Shown here: positions 34,542 to 47,700 of the stretch, in pieces
Layout of the letters: every line of letters begins with the position of its first letter
How positions within the stretch are numbered: the stretch's first letter is position 1
NCBI GenBank assembly: GCA_003586115.2
Contig: QVOM02000034.1
Location: 130,297,936 to 130,361,935 of the forward strand
Length of the DNA: 64,000 bases
Direction of reading: 5' to 3'
Source of the DNA: Salvator merianae
Taxonomy: Eukaryota; Chordata; Lepidosauria; Squamata; Teiidae
The notes under the pieces: model-generated
Databases searched by the model: none
What the model was told of the DNA's origin: nothing
Seen by the model: only the letters and a program-made list of their open reading frames with translations
Program-made: the position numbers and the translations under genes

Positions 34542-34994
34542 TATTTGGCCTCTTCAGTCAATCCTAGAATCCTTTTCTACCTGTGTATTTCCTATCCTGA
34601 GTTTCCCTCCTTGCATCAGTGACTGCAGGCAGCAGATGTTGACAAGCAGAATGCATATGAGTGGACTTGAAGTCTACTCAGCCTTGATTCCATTTGCTGT
34701 CATTTGAGCAGAGTTACATTTTGGGGCATCCAGAGCATTTTTTAGTAGCAGTGGCTAGCATCTGAAGCAGAGCACTTTGCCTCTGCAATGTGCCTACTTT
34801 TGTGACCTTTATTGAGGTTAAGGTAGTTTTAACATCCTAAGGGCGAGAATATTCTAGCTGTTGTTTTTGCCTAATAATCTCCTTATAGTAGCTGTAAATG
34901 CAGTTTTGAAGCTATGAAGGGATACCCTGCTGCATATGTTTCAGTGTGGTCAAAACTGAGCAGTAATTACTCAAGGTATTATTTGTCCCTTATG

Positions 34995-35372
34995 ACTGTG
35001 ATTAGGCTTATGCTGAACTGCTGTTTGACTGCCTCAGATGGTGGTAAAGAGGTGCAAGACTGCTAGTGTTTCACCTAGCAAGCCCAGGCTGCCCTCAGTA
35101 CAGAGAACTCACCTACTCACTCCATGTGGATGCTGCCGTGGCATTGCACTTGCTGTTCCCGGTGTGGAAGTAAAGGAGTAAGCATAGCAGTGTGAGCAGG
35201 TGAGTTCACCATGTGATTTTCACAATGCAATTTTCCACCTGCTTCCTAGTTAGCCCTAGGTGCTGAGGAGAGCACAGGCTTGCTAGGTGAAGCCCCTAGC
35301 AGTCCTGGACCTCTTTACTGCTGTTCAGTCTTATCAAACAGTGGTTTGCGGAAGCCTAATTGTGATTTCTTG
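34995..35372. mobile_element. Long palindromic (foldback) element
   Basis: The left arm includes ATTAGGCTTATGCTGAACTG, GGTAAAGAGGTGCAAGACTG and TTCACCTAGCAAGCCC. The right arm carries the complements GGGCTTCACCTAGCAAGCC..., CAGTCCTGGACCTCTTTACT and AAGCCTAATTGTGAT. The arms are about 100-130 nt with mismatches and enclose about 120 nt. No coding capacity is present. It is probably a non-autonomous DNA transposon; target duplications were not resolved. Confidence 0.7.
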
Positions 35373-38300
35373 GTCTTTTAATTAGAGCAATGAGGTCAAG
35401 AGGTACCCATTCAGGCATGATGCTGCAGGGCTGCCAGAGATCAGCCAAACTAATTATCCTAGCCATAGAAAAAAACCTAAGAAAAGCCAATGTGACTGAT
35501 TTTGGTAACCCTAGCTCAGTGGAGCTCACTGGCCTAGCCATAGACCAGTCACTGAAAGCTTTCCCAGTAAGATTACTGTAAGACTAAAATAGGAACTGTG
35601 AGAGAATAATGTAATTTACCGCATATCCATGGAGGAAAAGGGTAGAATACAATCATCCCTTGTATAGTGTATATTTGTTTAGCATGGTTTTGTTTATACA
35701 GGGGAAATAAAATGCAACTTTACTTGTATAGTCTGAAACTATGCTATACATTTTTTTAAATAAACAGCTCTGCCCATAATAGAAAATTGACCATTATTGA
35801 TATACTGTGGTTCTTCCAGAGTGGAACTACAGGTGTCTATGGAAGTAACTTTTTAAAAAGTAAGCAATTAATTATTAAACCACTAGAGGGCGATCTGATT
35901 CTAATAATAGACAAAAGGTCTTCATATGCTGGCTTCAAATTTAGAAATTTGTGAGGGTGCCAAGAAGAAAATTTTGCATTACATTTTACCTTTTCATTTA
36001 ATATCTGACCAATTAAAAATATTGAAGCAGAAATAGCCAGTGGCATTCTCATTTTTGTTTGTGATATATACATAAGAGTTGCCTTGCTTGATGAGGCCAG
36101 AGATTCTTCTAGTCAACTGTGTCTTTCATAAGTGCTCATTGGACTGTGTGTACTCATACACATTGTGTAAAGATTGTGGCCTTTCTCTCCTGTTCTAGAA
36201 TATGTTGTGCAGGGAATTATTGCCTTTGAATATTGAGGTTCCATTGATCTTTCATTCCCCAATTGTGATTTGTAGAGATATTTAGTGATGGAAACAGAAT
36301 CTCGCTTTGATGGAACTTAAATGGGATCTTTGTAAAGCTACTGTTTTCTTTCACCATCCAAAATGTTGGTGCATTGTTGGTTTAGTTTAAAGTGTTTCTG
36401 TTTGGCCTCCAGATATTTCTGAACTTATTTCTATGACTCTTTGGCGTCAGCTGGAGCTGATGGGATTTGTTAAGAAGCATCTGAAGGGGCTACAGGTACC
36501 CCCCGGTTTTGTTTATTTATATACCGTACTCGTCCTGCTATGTTGGTGGTTTTACCTTCTGCATACTTTCTTGCTATAAATACACCTTTCTCCCCAGTTT
36601 CTCTGGATCTTGAAAATCTGATGCTTAATCATGTAGTGAAGTTACAACTACTGTATTTAGACAGGGAATGCTTTACGTTTGACCAGTTGACAGTTCTTCT
36701 TGTTCTGGAGAAAATTTAAGCAAAAAAGAACGTGATTTTGAACTTATATCTGGCGAGATGAGCACTGAAAATAGCTAGTGCTCTTAAAAACCAAACTGTT
36801 TTGAAAGGTAATAATAGGTAATATTTTGTGCCCGCTTCAGGTGCAAAATAACACTAGCACATACATTTCCCATTGGGATAGGCTCCCCCCATTGCCGTTC
36901 TTGGAATAGGCAGGAGAGGGCGCTGCTTCATCAGGTGGCCAAAAAGCACTATGGACAAGCATCTGCTTCTGTTGAGACACTTAACTTTTCAACACACAAA
37001 TAATTCTGTGATACAGTACTTGAAAAGTTTAGCTATGATACTAAAGGAAACAGTCTTACAGATACTCCCAACCAATTATGATGCTTGTGCTATGTTTATA
37101 TAAGCAGAGTGTCTACCACTGGTTAGGCTGAAAATGGAATGAATTACATTAACCTAAATGACAGACACAATCAGGAAGCAGAGTCACTTGCTAAAATTGG
37201 ACTTTTGTACTGAAGGATATTTAAACTCTGTGTATTGGAGTGGAATTGAGAAATTTGGACGCATGTTTACGGATAAAAAAACAAGGAAGGGTATCTTAGA
37301 ATGAATAAAATAGTTAACAAGGACCACACATTAGTAAAATCAATAAATCAAGTACAGAACATAGCATCAAAACAGTTTAATAAACTGCAGTCACTAAAAC
37401 TTGCAGTGTGGGAGCTCCCTCAGGCAGAGACAATGCAAACCATTCTGTGGGGAAATTCCATCAAGAAAATGAGAGGTAAAATACATGAATATCATTAACA
37501 ATTCTGAGAATTCAGCGTATCCTTGCCTCTTCTAAGCAGTAGGCACCTGTTTAATGCTGATAATTGTAGCTGCTCTTAAACTCATAGTGTACTTAATCAA
37601 ACAATATCATTTGAAAGAGATAGACTGGCAGATAAAAGGGTGTTGTTTGGTCATTTGGCAAAGCCAAAGAGGGGCCTGGTCAACTATTTACAAGAAAAGG
37701 GTTTGTGAACCACGAGTTCATGCCTGAAGAGTTCAGAAAGGGGAGGGAGCGTTCTGCAAGCAAAAGAAACAGAGGAGTTTGGGTAAAGAACATTATGGTG
37801 TACCAACAGAACAGAAGGAGGAGTGGACGTCTGACCAGGAACATGATGCTTGCCACAGAGCTATTCGGAGCATAGCAGTCACTCTGTTTAGGAAAACAAA
37901 CTGCTAAAGGAACCTCCTTCCAGGAGATTTAAGTACAGTACTTGCAGTGCTTCCCTGCAGGGAAGAGTGTGTTTAGTGTGCCGAGGGTGTGTGCCTAACA
38001 CAGTTGTGTGACAGTGGCAGCTCCCACTGAAGTTTGAGATGTGGAATCTTGATTTTTTTTTTTTTCCAGTGTTAGGTTGCTTAGAGAGGTGCACTCTTGA
38101 TCTGGCTACAGATCTAAGAGAAGCTGGATTTGGGGAGTCGGTTTTTTTTAAAAAAAAAAACAATATGGCAAAAGTTGGTTAGCAATACTGGTGGAAAAAA
38201 ATCAAATGGAAAATAAAAGGGCAGTGGATTCAGTGTTTTTGCAGAGACTGGGCCAAGCTGCTCTGCAGACTGCCCATTTCAGGGGCCATACCTCTGACCC

Positions 38301-39741
38301 AGGGAAATCAAGGTAAGTATCAAGCAGAGACTTGATTGCTTCAGTCTAGTCCACAAGTCTATAGAAGTTCCAGTGGACTGGAATCCCCTAATAGGAATTC
38401 AGATTCTCTGTGGGGCACTAAATTCAGAAAAGGAACCAAACAAATGCCTGTATTTGCATTCTCATTATGATAGAAAAGGATGAATCTGTTTGCATGCCAT
38501 CTGATAGAGGAGTATCCTGGAATTAATGATTCATTCAGGAAGAAAAGGTTCACGGAATCCTATAGGCAGCTGCCTGGGAAGGATTTACTGTGAATTTCCT
38601 TTTTTCCAAGTTGACTGTGTGGTTCAGCTGCAGGTTTGAGGAGGAGTGAGCTTTAGAATCATTAGCTTTTTGAAATTCCTCTGCTATCTTTCTCTATTCT
38701 GACTTTCCTGTCTTTGCCAATGAGTCCAACTAGCAAGCAGGCAAGGCAATCTCAAGCTCATGGAGCAACCTGGGAATGGGCCCCAGAGTCAAATCAGGAG
38801 GAGGGTTTCAAACTCACACGTGGAGTGGACTGCCATTACAGTTTACATAGCTTCCTCACCAAATCCACAGATCCAAGGTATCTTAAAATGCTTTCAGTGC
38901 AATCTAAGCTAAATCTGTTGGCCTCAATGATTATAGAGATGCCTCATATATTTTGTCTGCTGTGCCTCCACATGAGATCTTTGGTTTACAGAAGGTGGTA
39001 ACTGCACCTTGTTGTGAGATTTTGGTAGGTTTCTACCAGCCAAATGTGGCATCCTTGGTCAGGGCTGCCAACTTTGGCTAAAGATCAGCCAAATATCAGA
39101 CAGACTTGGCTTTTTTAATTTTTTGTGTGGCTAGGATAATTAGTTTGGCTGATTTGCCCAATCGGTAATCTGCTGAAAAAGACGAAGCCTGCTATGTATG
39201 CTAATAAGCAACTGACGTTAAAGCAATGTTCAGTGGGATGACCAGGCAAGAAACTTGGCCAGAACATCCTCTCAAAGTGCTTGAGCAGCCATTCTTCTGT
39301 GTCCAAACAGGTCATGGACAAATAATGTGACATGATCCTGGTATGTTTCAGCAAAGTGGTTCCTGGCACAGGGTTGGGGTGGGGTGAGAAGTACTGGATG
39401 TATCTTTATGCAGTACATCCTCACTATGCCATAAGAGTTCCATTCTGCCAAAACAGCATGCATACAGAACTTCATTTCCTAACCTCTTTGCTTGGTAAGC
39501 TGATGGTAAACCATTGCTTTCTGGGCCTAAACAAATGAATGCACACATTTGAGAGACACTTGCCTAACAAGTGAAGGTCCTTTCCTTCTCACTTGAATAC
39601 ACAGAACCCACAGTTAACAAAATTTTAAGTAGTAAGGGTTTACTATAGTTTCATTTTTAAGATCATATGGAAGACATTTTGTCAATATCTGTATTCTACC
39701 AAAAGTTGCCTATGAACAGTTTCTTAATTAATAATAATAAT
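35373..39741. other. Intron 3, nothing recognised
   Basis: AT-rich sequence with short A and T runs (for example 38049-38066 and 38149-38160). Frames do not exceed 95 codons. I see no element ends that I can support. Confidence 0.45.
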
Positions 39742-39885
39742 GGGAGTGGCATATCTCATGGCACAGCAATTATCTGGAAGGCCAAGGGTCACAGGTTTGA
39801 TTCCCAGTATCTCTTCTAAGGAAGCTGACAAACCATTTCTATATCTGTCAGGAATACTGTATGGATATGTCAGCAAAGTGTTTTT
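39742..39885 (+). mobile_element. tRNA-derived SINE fragment
   Basis: GGGAGTGGCATATCTCATGG (A-box region) and CACAGGTTTGATTCCCAG (B-box region) are spaced as in the SINE at 15104-15325. The body is diverged and lacks the CAACAAC end. Confidence 0.55.
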
Positions 39886-39889
39886 AAGA

Positions 39890-40095
39890 TCACAAAATGA
39901 GGGCCTCCTTGTAGTTCCGCTACCCTTGGAGGTATGAGGGGCTGCGGCAGCCCCTCACCTTTGGAATGGCCTCCTAGTGGAGGTATGGCAGGTGCCAAGT
40001 TTATATGATTTTTTTATATGCTGCCTTTCCACAGAATACGTTGGAGGTAAATTACACTTACACTGAACAATAATAGCAAAAATAAAAAACAATTA
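39890..40095. mobile_element. L2-like LINE pieces
   Basis: 39895-40000 (+) reads like a short ORF2 C-terminal segment containing LWNGLL, comparable to LWNTLP in the LINE at 52083. 40007-40095 is a minus-strand LINE tail (TTATATGCTGCCTTTCCACA). The two are probably unrelated fragments. Confidence 0.35.
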
Positions 40096-40439
40096 CAATA
40101 CAGCAAAGAATAAAACCATTTTTTGTCACTTTCCTTTAAAATTATAAAAGCATAAAAAGATTAAGGTGTACATGGAAACTAAATACATGAAGACTACTTT
40201 TTGTATAAAAAATCCAATTACTGTACTGTATATAGAATGTACTTTGCATTAAATATTTTTTTAATACAGTACATTCTCCTACAAGGCATGATCCTGCAGT
40301 GTGAATTCACTACTATGCCATTTACAAATTGTGACCATCCCTCCCATAATATGTTCCTACAATCCCCTAAGGCATTTTCAGACCTACAAAGGCAGAGGTC
40401 AGAGGTGAAGGGTGCAGTATGCTGAGACTTTCGTCCTGG

Positions 40440-40990
40440 TCCAGCAGGTATAATCCCACTTGTCTTTTGGTGGTGAAAAAGGTGCTTGACAAGGCTGTTC
40501 TACAAAAAAGGGAGTTCTGAAATTGGTGAGTTTGGGTGAGTTTTGACTGGTTTTTCAGTGTTTTGGAGTATGTGGAATGGATCATTGATATATGCCTTTT
40601 GGTGATATTTTTTAGTGCTGAGAGGGTTTGATGAGTTTTGATTGGGTTTTGAGTGTTTTTGTGTGCTGTTGAATAGTTTTGAGTGCAGAATGGGGCATGG
40701 AGAGTGGAACCTGTAGTTTGGTGAGTTTTGAGTGCTTTTTGAGAGGAGTTGGTGAGTTTTGAGTGGCTTTGTATGGTTTTGCTTGTGTGCTGCAGTGTAC
40801 CTGTGCTATGGTTGGTGACTGAATGACTCAAGTTCCTGAGTGAGTGCAAGGTGTATTTGGGGATGTAGGCATGCACAGAGTGCTTTTGGATGTGTATATG
40901 GTTTTTGTTTTGTTGTTGCACACAATTTTTGCTCTGTACAGCATTTTTATTTTGTGCTCAGAAACAGATTTTTATTTTATTTTTTGCTAC
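40440..40990. repeat. G/T-rich, strand-asymmetric tract with recurring TTTTGAGTG
   Basis: The + strand is strongly enriched in G and T and poor in C and A. GGTGAGTTTTGAGTG-type units recur irregularly (near 40527-40550, 40634-40660, 40676, 40720-40735 and 40750-40765). The asymmetry removes stops on the minus strand and produces the 184-codon frame at 40367-40921, whose predicted product is Ser/Thr/His/Asn/Lys-rich without domains. I regard it as a degenerate minisatellite-like tract, not a gene. Confidence 0.6.
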
Positions 40991-41436
40991 AGAGGGGTTT
41001 GTTTGAGTTGCAGCTCTTCTGATAAACCCCTGATCCAGGTGATATCCCTAGCACCAAGGCAAGTCTCTGCTGGGTGTTCCCCTACAAGAATGAAAAAGGC
41101 TGTCCTGACAACGCCCTGGTGGTGCTCCTTCCGCCAAGTCCTGCCACCAGCACTTAGGCCCAACTAGAAGTGGCTTCCATCCTCCAAGGTTCCAAGGTCC
41201 TTGCCACGTCTCTGGTGCTGGCTGTCCCTGGCTGTCCCTGGCTATGAAGCCAAATGGGAGTTGGAGCATTCTTCTCTGCTGCCAAGAAGCTTCCTGGGCA
41301 GCACCATGGGAAACCTTGTTTCACAGTTCTCTTGCCACCCCACTGTCCCCACTAGTGTTTTGTCTACCAGGCTTTGGCATTGTACTCCTCTCTAGGGGGT
41401 ATGAGGAGGGGGTAAGCATCTTGTCCTGAAATCATT

Positions 41437-41745
41437 GGGATCAGCACTGTTGAACCTGAGAAACGCTTTCCTGGATGTGGAAAGTAGGGATTCCATGTGG
41501 GATCAGGGTGTTCAGCAGTGCAGCACATGTTGCACCCCTGTTTGGATGTGGGAGGCTGGCATTCATGTGGCATCAGTGGGTTCAGCTTTGAAGACCGAGA
41601 AAAACTCTTGCCTGGGTGAGGTGTGTATGACATCTTAACAGTCTTGTGTGTTCTGCATTGCAATCTATAAAAGGATTTCTCTGGGTGGGAGCATTTTGGC
41701 TGGCATTTAAGTAGTGTAGGTTTCAGGCATGGGATTTCTGTGTTC
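41437..41745. repeat. Degenerate tandem repeat, period about 70 bp
   Basis: About four units each start near GGATCAG/GCATCAG + TG + TTCAG and contain a GGATGTGGRAR or GGGTGRG-type core followed by a GGCATTCATGTG-like end. The starts are near 41446, 41504, 41571 and 41640. The 154-codon minus frame at 41364-41828 shows the same period as repeating HPGKSFSRSSKLNP, HPGKRFSGSTVLIP and HPEKSF segments. The copies are clearly diverged. Confidence 0.55.
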
Positions 41746-44700
41746 TGGTGCTGCCCCCTTTGGCTTGCCTCTTTCAACGCAGGTTTCTTTCCTCCATTGA
41801 CTAGCATTGAGAACCCTTTCCCATTCAAATCAATGTAATTTTGAACACAGCCAGTATACCACAGTGTAAGTCAATGGAGGTTTTTGCCATCACTCCCCTA
41901 GCCCCTGGATTTACCCTGAAGTCTATTGATCCCCTACTGTGCTTTCCTATAAAGTGACTTCTAGTCACATTGGAATCCTCATGTTATGGGAGGATTTGCT
42001 CTGCGCAAGAACATACAGATACTCTGTTCCTTTGCAGTAATATACATAAAATCTGATTCTCTTTTTTTTTTTTTCAAATGATGCTTAATTAATAAAGTGA
42101 TTTTTAATAATACGGCAAAAACGCAAACCAGGATACAAAAGAAGCAACAGGTAAATAAAGCCATGATTCAAAGTATTCTATGTTCCTTCCAACTCGACTT
42201 GTTCTTCCTAACTTCAGATGATGGCTGAATGGACAGATTAAGAAGGCAACTTCTGTTTGAACGACCAAAGTAAAGAAAGAGACATGCGGCTTGGGTTTGC
42301 TTGCAAACTGCAGCTTTGCTAATACTGTATATTGAAATTTTATGGGACTTGGATCAATAAAGTCCTCGCTGCCTAATGACATTTTTTCATCTCAAAAGAA
42401 ATCATATTTTTCTTCAGTGCTTCCATCTTATCCTGAGAAGTTAGACTGAGCTCTAATTTCCTCCATATAGTCAAGTTAAACGCTATGCAAGCTGCACTAC
42501 GCAAATTTTTATTGATGATGGAAAACTGGCAGTTATGGGAAATGATCACTGATTTCTCAAATATGAGCTATAGAACACAGTGGTTTTTGGAAGTGACCAC
42601 AACCCCTGTACTATACAACAGGCAACTGTATTCTAAACCCTTAACGAGCAGTTTTTAATCCACTGGGATAATTCTTAAGATAAAAATCTAGTATTTTGAG
42701 ACATCCAGATTGCCAGAAAATTTAAGACCCAGAACACAACCCACAAGTTCTGACTTCCTTTCATAAAGGCATGATCACAGTTCACATACTGTATTAGCTT
42801 CTAATTTTATAAAAGATAAGGCCAGAGACCGTTTGTGTGAGGTCTGATGATTCTGTCATGCCAACAGAGTTTGTTCCCTAACAATAGGTTTAAGACCTTA
42901 GTAGAGAAGAAGCAGGTTAACAGTACAATCCTAATATTTTTTGCATGACACTGTTACCATTCCCAAACCTCACTAGGCCCTTGACACTGAAAGCGAATTA
43001 AAATGATTCAATTTGCTTCAAGTTATTATTTTTCCAGCATCACCATCACTGATAGTTCCAGTCTAAACAGGTTTTTGCTGGGGTGGACAGCAGATCTTAG
43101 GCAAACCATCTATTCGATAAAGCTAGTATATTACACCCTGATGGTCTGTTGCTGTCCCAGCTTGCAGGGAGGTGTCTTGAAGTACCTTTGTGTATCAAAA
43201 GCATTGATAAAACATTTCCAGCTTCTCCTGAGAGCCAATTTGAGCTATAAGTTCTAAACAGTGAGAAAAAGGAAAATAGTCCCTTTATAGTAAAGAAAGG
43301 CAACACATGAAGGTTACTTTTTTGGCATGAGTTTGTAGGTTGTTTGTGTTTCCTTTGATTTTATGTCTACTTAAATTTATAGACTCTTTACTTTTATTTA
43401 TGACAAGTCAGTCATCTTAATTCTAGATGTTGATTGAAATAAATTACTGTCAGTGCAGCTCTTGGAGTTTAAAGTGACATGAAATAAATAATAACAGTAA
43501 ACAGATTCACACAGAATGGAACATTTCCTGAAAGTTCTTGCTTTCTTCCTGTTAGTCATGCGCTTGATTGATCCTGCTTTGAATTTCTGTTGCCCTTACA
43601 GGCAATCCAGGGAGCGTAGTTGGGTATTGTGGACTCTGGTCTCTGTGGGAAGAGTCTTTCTGGCACAGGAGTGAAAACATCTGCTACAAGCCCTGTATCT
43701 GGGCCGTATTCTGTGAACAAAGGGACCAAAAATGGGTGATAAAAAAACAGTCTCATTCCCTTAGCATTCTAAGAAATGGCAAAAGGGTCAACCAGCCCTC
43801 TCATTGGATATAAGAATGGGAAAATCCCACACACCCATTTTGACCTGGACTCAGAAACTGGTGATTTCTTTGCCACTAGTTCTTCTACATAACAAGATTG
43901 ATCTGCCCAAGAAATCTTTTATAGTTATCAATCATTATGAGGCTAACGGGGCAATCATAACTTCCTGAAAGTTAGCTGCACTTAGTTGCTTGTTTGCGAG
44001 TAACACTAGCAGGTATAAATTAGTGTTCAAGCCCACACTTAATGGGATTTGACCCAGGACCTTCATGAGAAAATAGAAAACAATTTATCAGTTTTCAGGA
44101 AACAAAGGCACACTGAATGAACAGTACAATTCTGGGTGCTTGCAACAAAACTACCTAGGGCAGCCTGTCACTAGCACACACTTATCTGTGTGCACTACTG
44201 ACCATATATATCAAGTCATGCCAAATGTACAATGGCACAGAAGGATATGCCTAAAAGACCTTTACTGAATGCAGTTCAACAGAGAATAACTTGAAGACAT
44301 CAGATATAGCAGCATGTTCCACTACATCTGCAGCACAGACTCCTCACTAAGGATGTGGTGGAAGGTTCAGCTGGGTATTGAACTTCCGCAGTCTGTAGCA
44401 CTTAGCACTATATGGACCCTTACTGATGTGGAAAAAGATCCACACTGTTCCCAGTAGCACATGTTTTTTGCCGGTGCTTGGTGGCACTAAATTTGGGTTG
44501 TGCATTAGTAGACTGCTGAGCATGAATTGGCTTAGTAACCAGTGGGTGCATCGCCTGGACCTGGCATATCCTGCTGACAGTAAACCTGGTTGCATGAAGT
44601 ATATGCAGTTTCATGACACAAACTGGAAAGACTCCTTCTTCCAATCGATTCCTGTTTAGCTTTTTAAAGAGAATGCTTTTTCCCCATCTTGCCTTTATGG

Positions 44701-47700
44701 TAATCTATACAATGCTTTCTAGGGCAGTGAGTAGATGTTTCATCATTTATTTTTTTAAAAATCGCTAAAGTATCAATTCGAATTGGCCCTTCTAGAAGAT
44801 CGTGGAAGTAAGTCAACCAAACTTTAACTGAGACCTGCAGGAAATTATGACAATTTGGTGCCCTAATTGTGCAGGTGGACAGGGCCATCTGTTGACTCCT
44901 ACTTATTTCCATTGTGTTGCAGATTTCAGTGTAAGCCTTTTAGTTATTCAGCTGCTTTTTAAAAATCTGAGCAAGTTCAGTTTTTATGTTCTCATGTTTT
45001 TAGTAGTATATTTAGCACTAACATATGTGTAAAGCATGAAGACGGTTGAAAGAAACTTGTGGTGTTAACTGCTCTGTTTTTTTGTTAATATTATTTTAAA
45101 AGTGCACTTTGAAAGAATCAGTTGCAGCACACACATTCTGAGAAAAAAATAAGTGATACACTAGTGTTTTCTACTCAGCACAAAGCCACAACCTCCAGAA
45201 GAGAAGAAGAAAGCAGCAAAGGGAACTGCTCTGGGGATGAAATCTGCTCCTTCAAGATCCTTGTATATTGAAATGCATTGTACCTATTGTAATTTTTAAA
45301 CTTATGGTTTGTTTTCTGATTTTAATTATTGCACCTTTCCCTGGGATATTTATGAAGGGCAGCCTATAAATGTAAATTGAAATGAGATGAAAAAATGAAA
45401 CACATCAAGACAGAACAAGCTGTGCACTTTGAAACCTTCCTCCCTTGCGTGTGTCTGAGGAAGAAGCTTTCGTGCTCGCTTCTTTAGAAACTTTTAAGAT
45501 CATTTCTTTCTCATGTGAAGTGAACATTTCACACCATTGAATTGACTAGTAATGAAAACAATAGGATGAAAGGAAATTTTATGTGTTTGCAGCAGAACTG
45601 CACAAGCAAATGAAAGTATACAATAAGAACTTGAAAATAATGCAGGATACAGAAAGCAGGATACAGATCTGAAAAGTGATATGATAACAGTCAAGGGAGA
45701 ATAGAATTCATAAAATAATTATGCCCAATATAGGCTATGTAAAAACTATAATAAAGGAATTATTCATGTTCTCTTTGTTTATGGAGGCTCCCAGTAAGCC
45801 TCTCTAAGAAGAATTCATATTCCTTGAGGACAAGTATAGCTTTTCCCTTCTGTCTTATTTCTTGTTGTTTGCCTGTTTGTGTGTGTGTGTACCAACTCCA
45901 TGTTCCTCTCCATGAGATCTAGCTTCCCAAAAGCAACCCTACGACCAGTGGCAGTTTATAGCTTTAAGAGTCATAGGCATAGGTCAGGTGATTGCTGGCC
46001 ATGAAAACATGTGCCGCCGCCACCACCTGGGTAGGTCTTGCATTGGTACACTGAGGAAAAACAAATACCCCCCCAACCAGCAATTGCCCGGCCCTCACCT
46101 GCGACCACCCACCACTAAAGCTGCAAGCCACTACTGCCTTTGACTACTCTATTACTCATAATAAAGATTATATTGTATTTTTTGTTAGTGTATGTGTTAA
46201 TACAAGTTCTACTTTTTAGCAGATTTGGGGAATGTGATTCCTCAGAACATGCCAAAACCAGTGTGGAAAAAGTTCTTTGTGTATAAATGCTTCTGAACAT
46301 GTACAGCTTAACATGTCATTTCTGCAGGAATTTTTCTCTGGGATAATATTGTAAAATTGTATTACATAACCATATTTTTGGACTGGGATGCTAAATATAC
46401 GCACTCATACTGATGAGGTTTTTTAAAAAAATTAAATATAGTAGAATCAGGATGCTGGTGCTAAGGAGGCCATGCATTTCATGGACACTGAGAGAGTGAG
46501 AGACATGCTAAAAAGGAAAAAGAAGATTGTGCAGAGGCTAAAAGTGTTTGTTCTGCTTGTCTTCATGGCAAATAATTTGGTGCACATCCCTGAACGTGAG
46601 CAAATTTTCTGAAGAGCAGAGTCTGATAAATGGAGAAAAATAGTTGATAAATTAAAAACCAACAAATTATTGACTTAGATGATCATCTAGTTATTAAAGA
46701 ACTCAAAGATGAGACTGCAAGACCTTTAACCAAAATATGGGATTTGTCATATTGGAAAGTGGCCAGTATAACTCTTTTTTTTTCAAAAAAAATTAAAGGT
46801 GACCTCCCCAGGATGATGTAGCTTTGCCCCATGGAAGATCATGGTGACCATTATTGAAGATAATGATGATGATGATGATGTAATATTTTATTAAATATCC
46901 TTCACTTAACAGAGTGTTGAGACTTATATACGTTTTGTAGTTTGGGTCTCTGAGTGGTTGATCCCAGAACATCTATCTGATGACTTGTTTGGGTTGCCCA
47001 GAAATACTGGCCATTGAAATCCCTTAAGAGTGGAAAGGAGCTGATAAGTCCATAAAACTGATAGCTTGGGTTCCTCATGGTTCTTCTATCATTGATTCTC
47101 AGTGTGCTTATCCAGTCTCATGCATTAGTAGCCTAGATCCTCTGACTTTGCTGACATATACATGACTGATCCTGACTCACTTCATTGGCTTACATGAGGG
47201 GGGGTGGGCTTGGACCCCTCCAGTTTGGCCCCTGAATGAGAGATCAGAGGTCAACTACCAGGCATCCTGAGAACCTGAACTGATATATGCCTAACCAAGT
47301 CTTCAGTGCAGGTGAGACTGGACTCTTCTGGGACCGTATAGCAGACCTCACCTTCAAGGAGAGGCAGGTTATGAGACTGATGGCTACCAAAGACCATCCA
47401 CCTCCGGTCTTATGTGTCAGTGCCATGAATGGATGCATGGACAAACTGGTGCTCCTATGCCACTTATCTAACCTGCATGCACTGAAATGCATACAGGTGT
47501 TGCAGTATACAAATCACAAAGAATAACCATCAAGTTCCAAGTATCTACAGCAAATATTTCTCCATTGACAGGAGGTTTTGTGCAAGCGGGTGAAGAAACC
47601 TATGAAAAATGGAGGAAACTGAATACCAGAGGTCATAAAGTATTTGATGAAAAAGCAATTATATCACCCACAACTGTTTTTTCAGCAAATAATAAATAAG

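Noticed and set aside
40367..40921. 184-codon minus-strand open frame
   Set aside because: It follows the G/T-rich asymmetric tract, which removes stops on the opposite strand. The product is low-complexity (Ser/Thr/His/Asn) with no domain.
41364..41828. Possible zinc-finger relic: minus frame with HPGKSFSRSSKL-like repeats
   Set aside because: The cysteines and histidines of C2H2 fingers are not in place, and the spacing is about 23-24 residues (70 bp), not 28. The pattern comes from a tandem DNA repeat.
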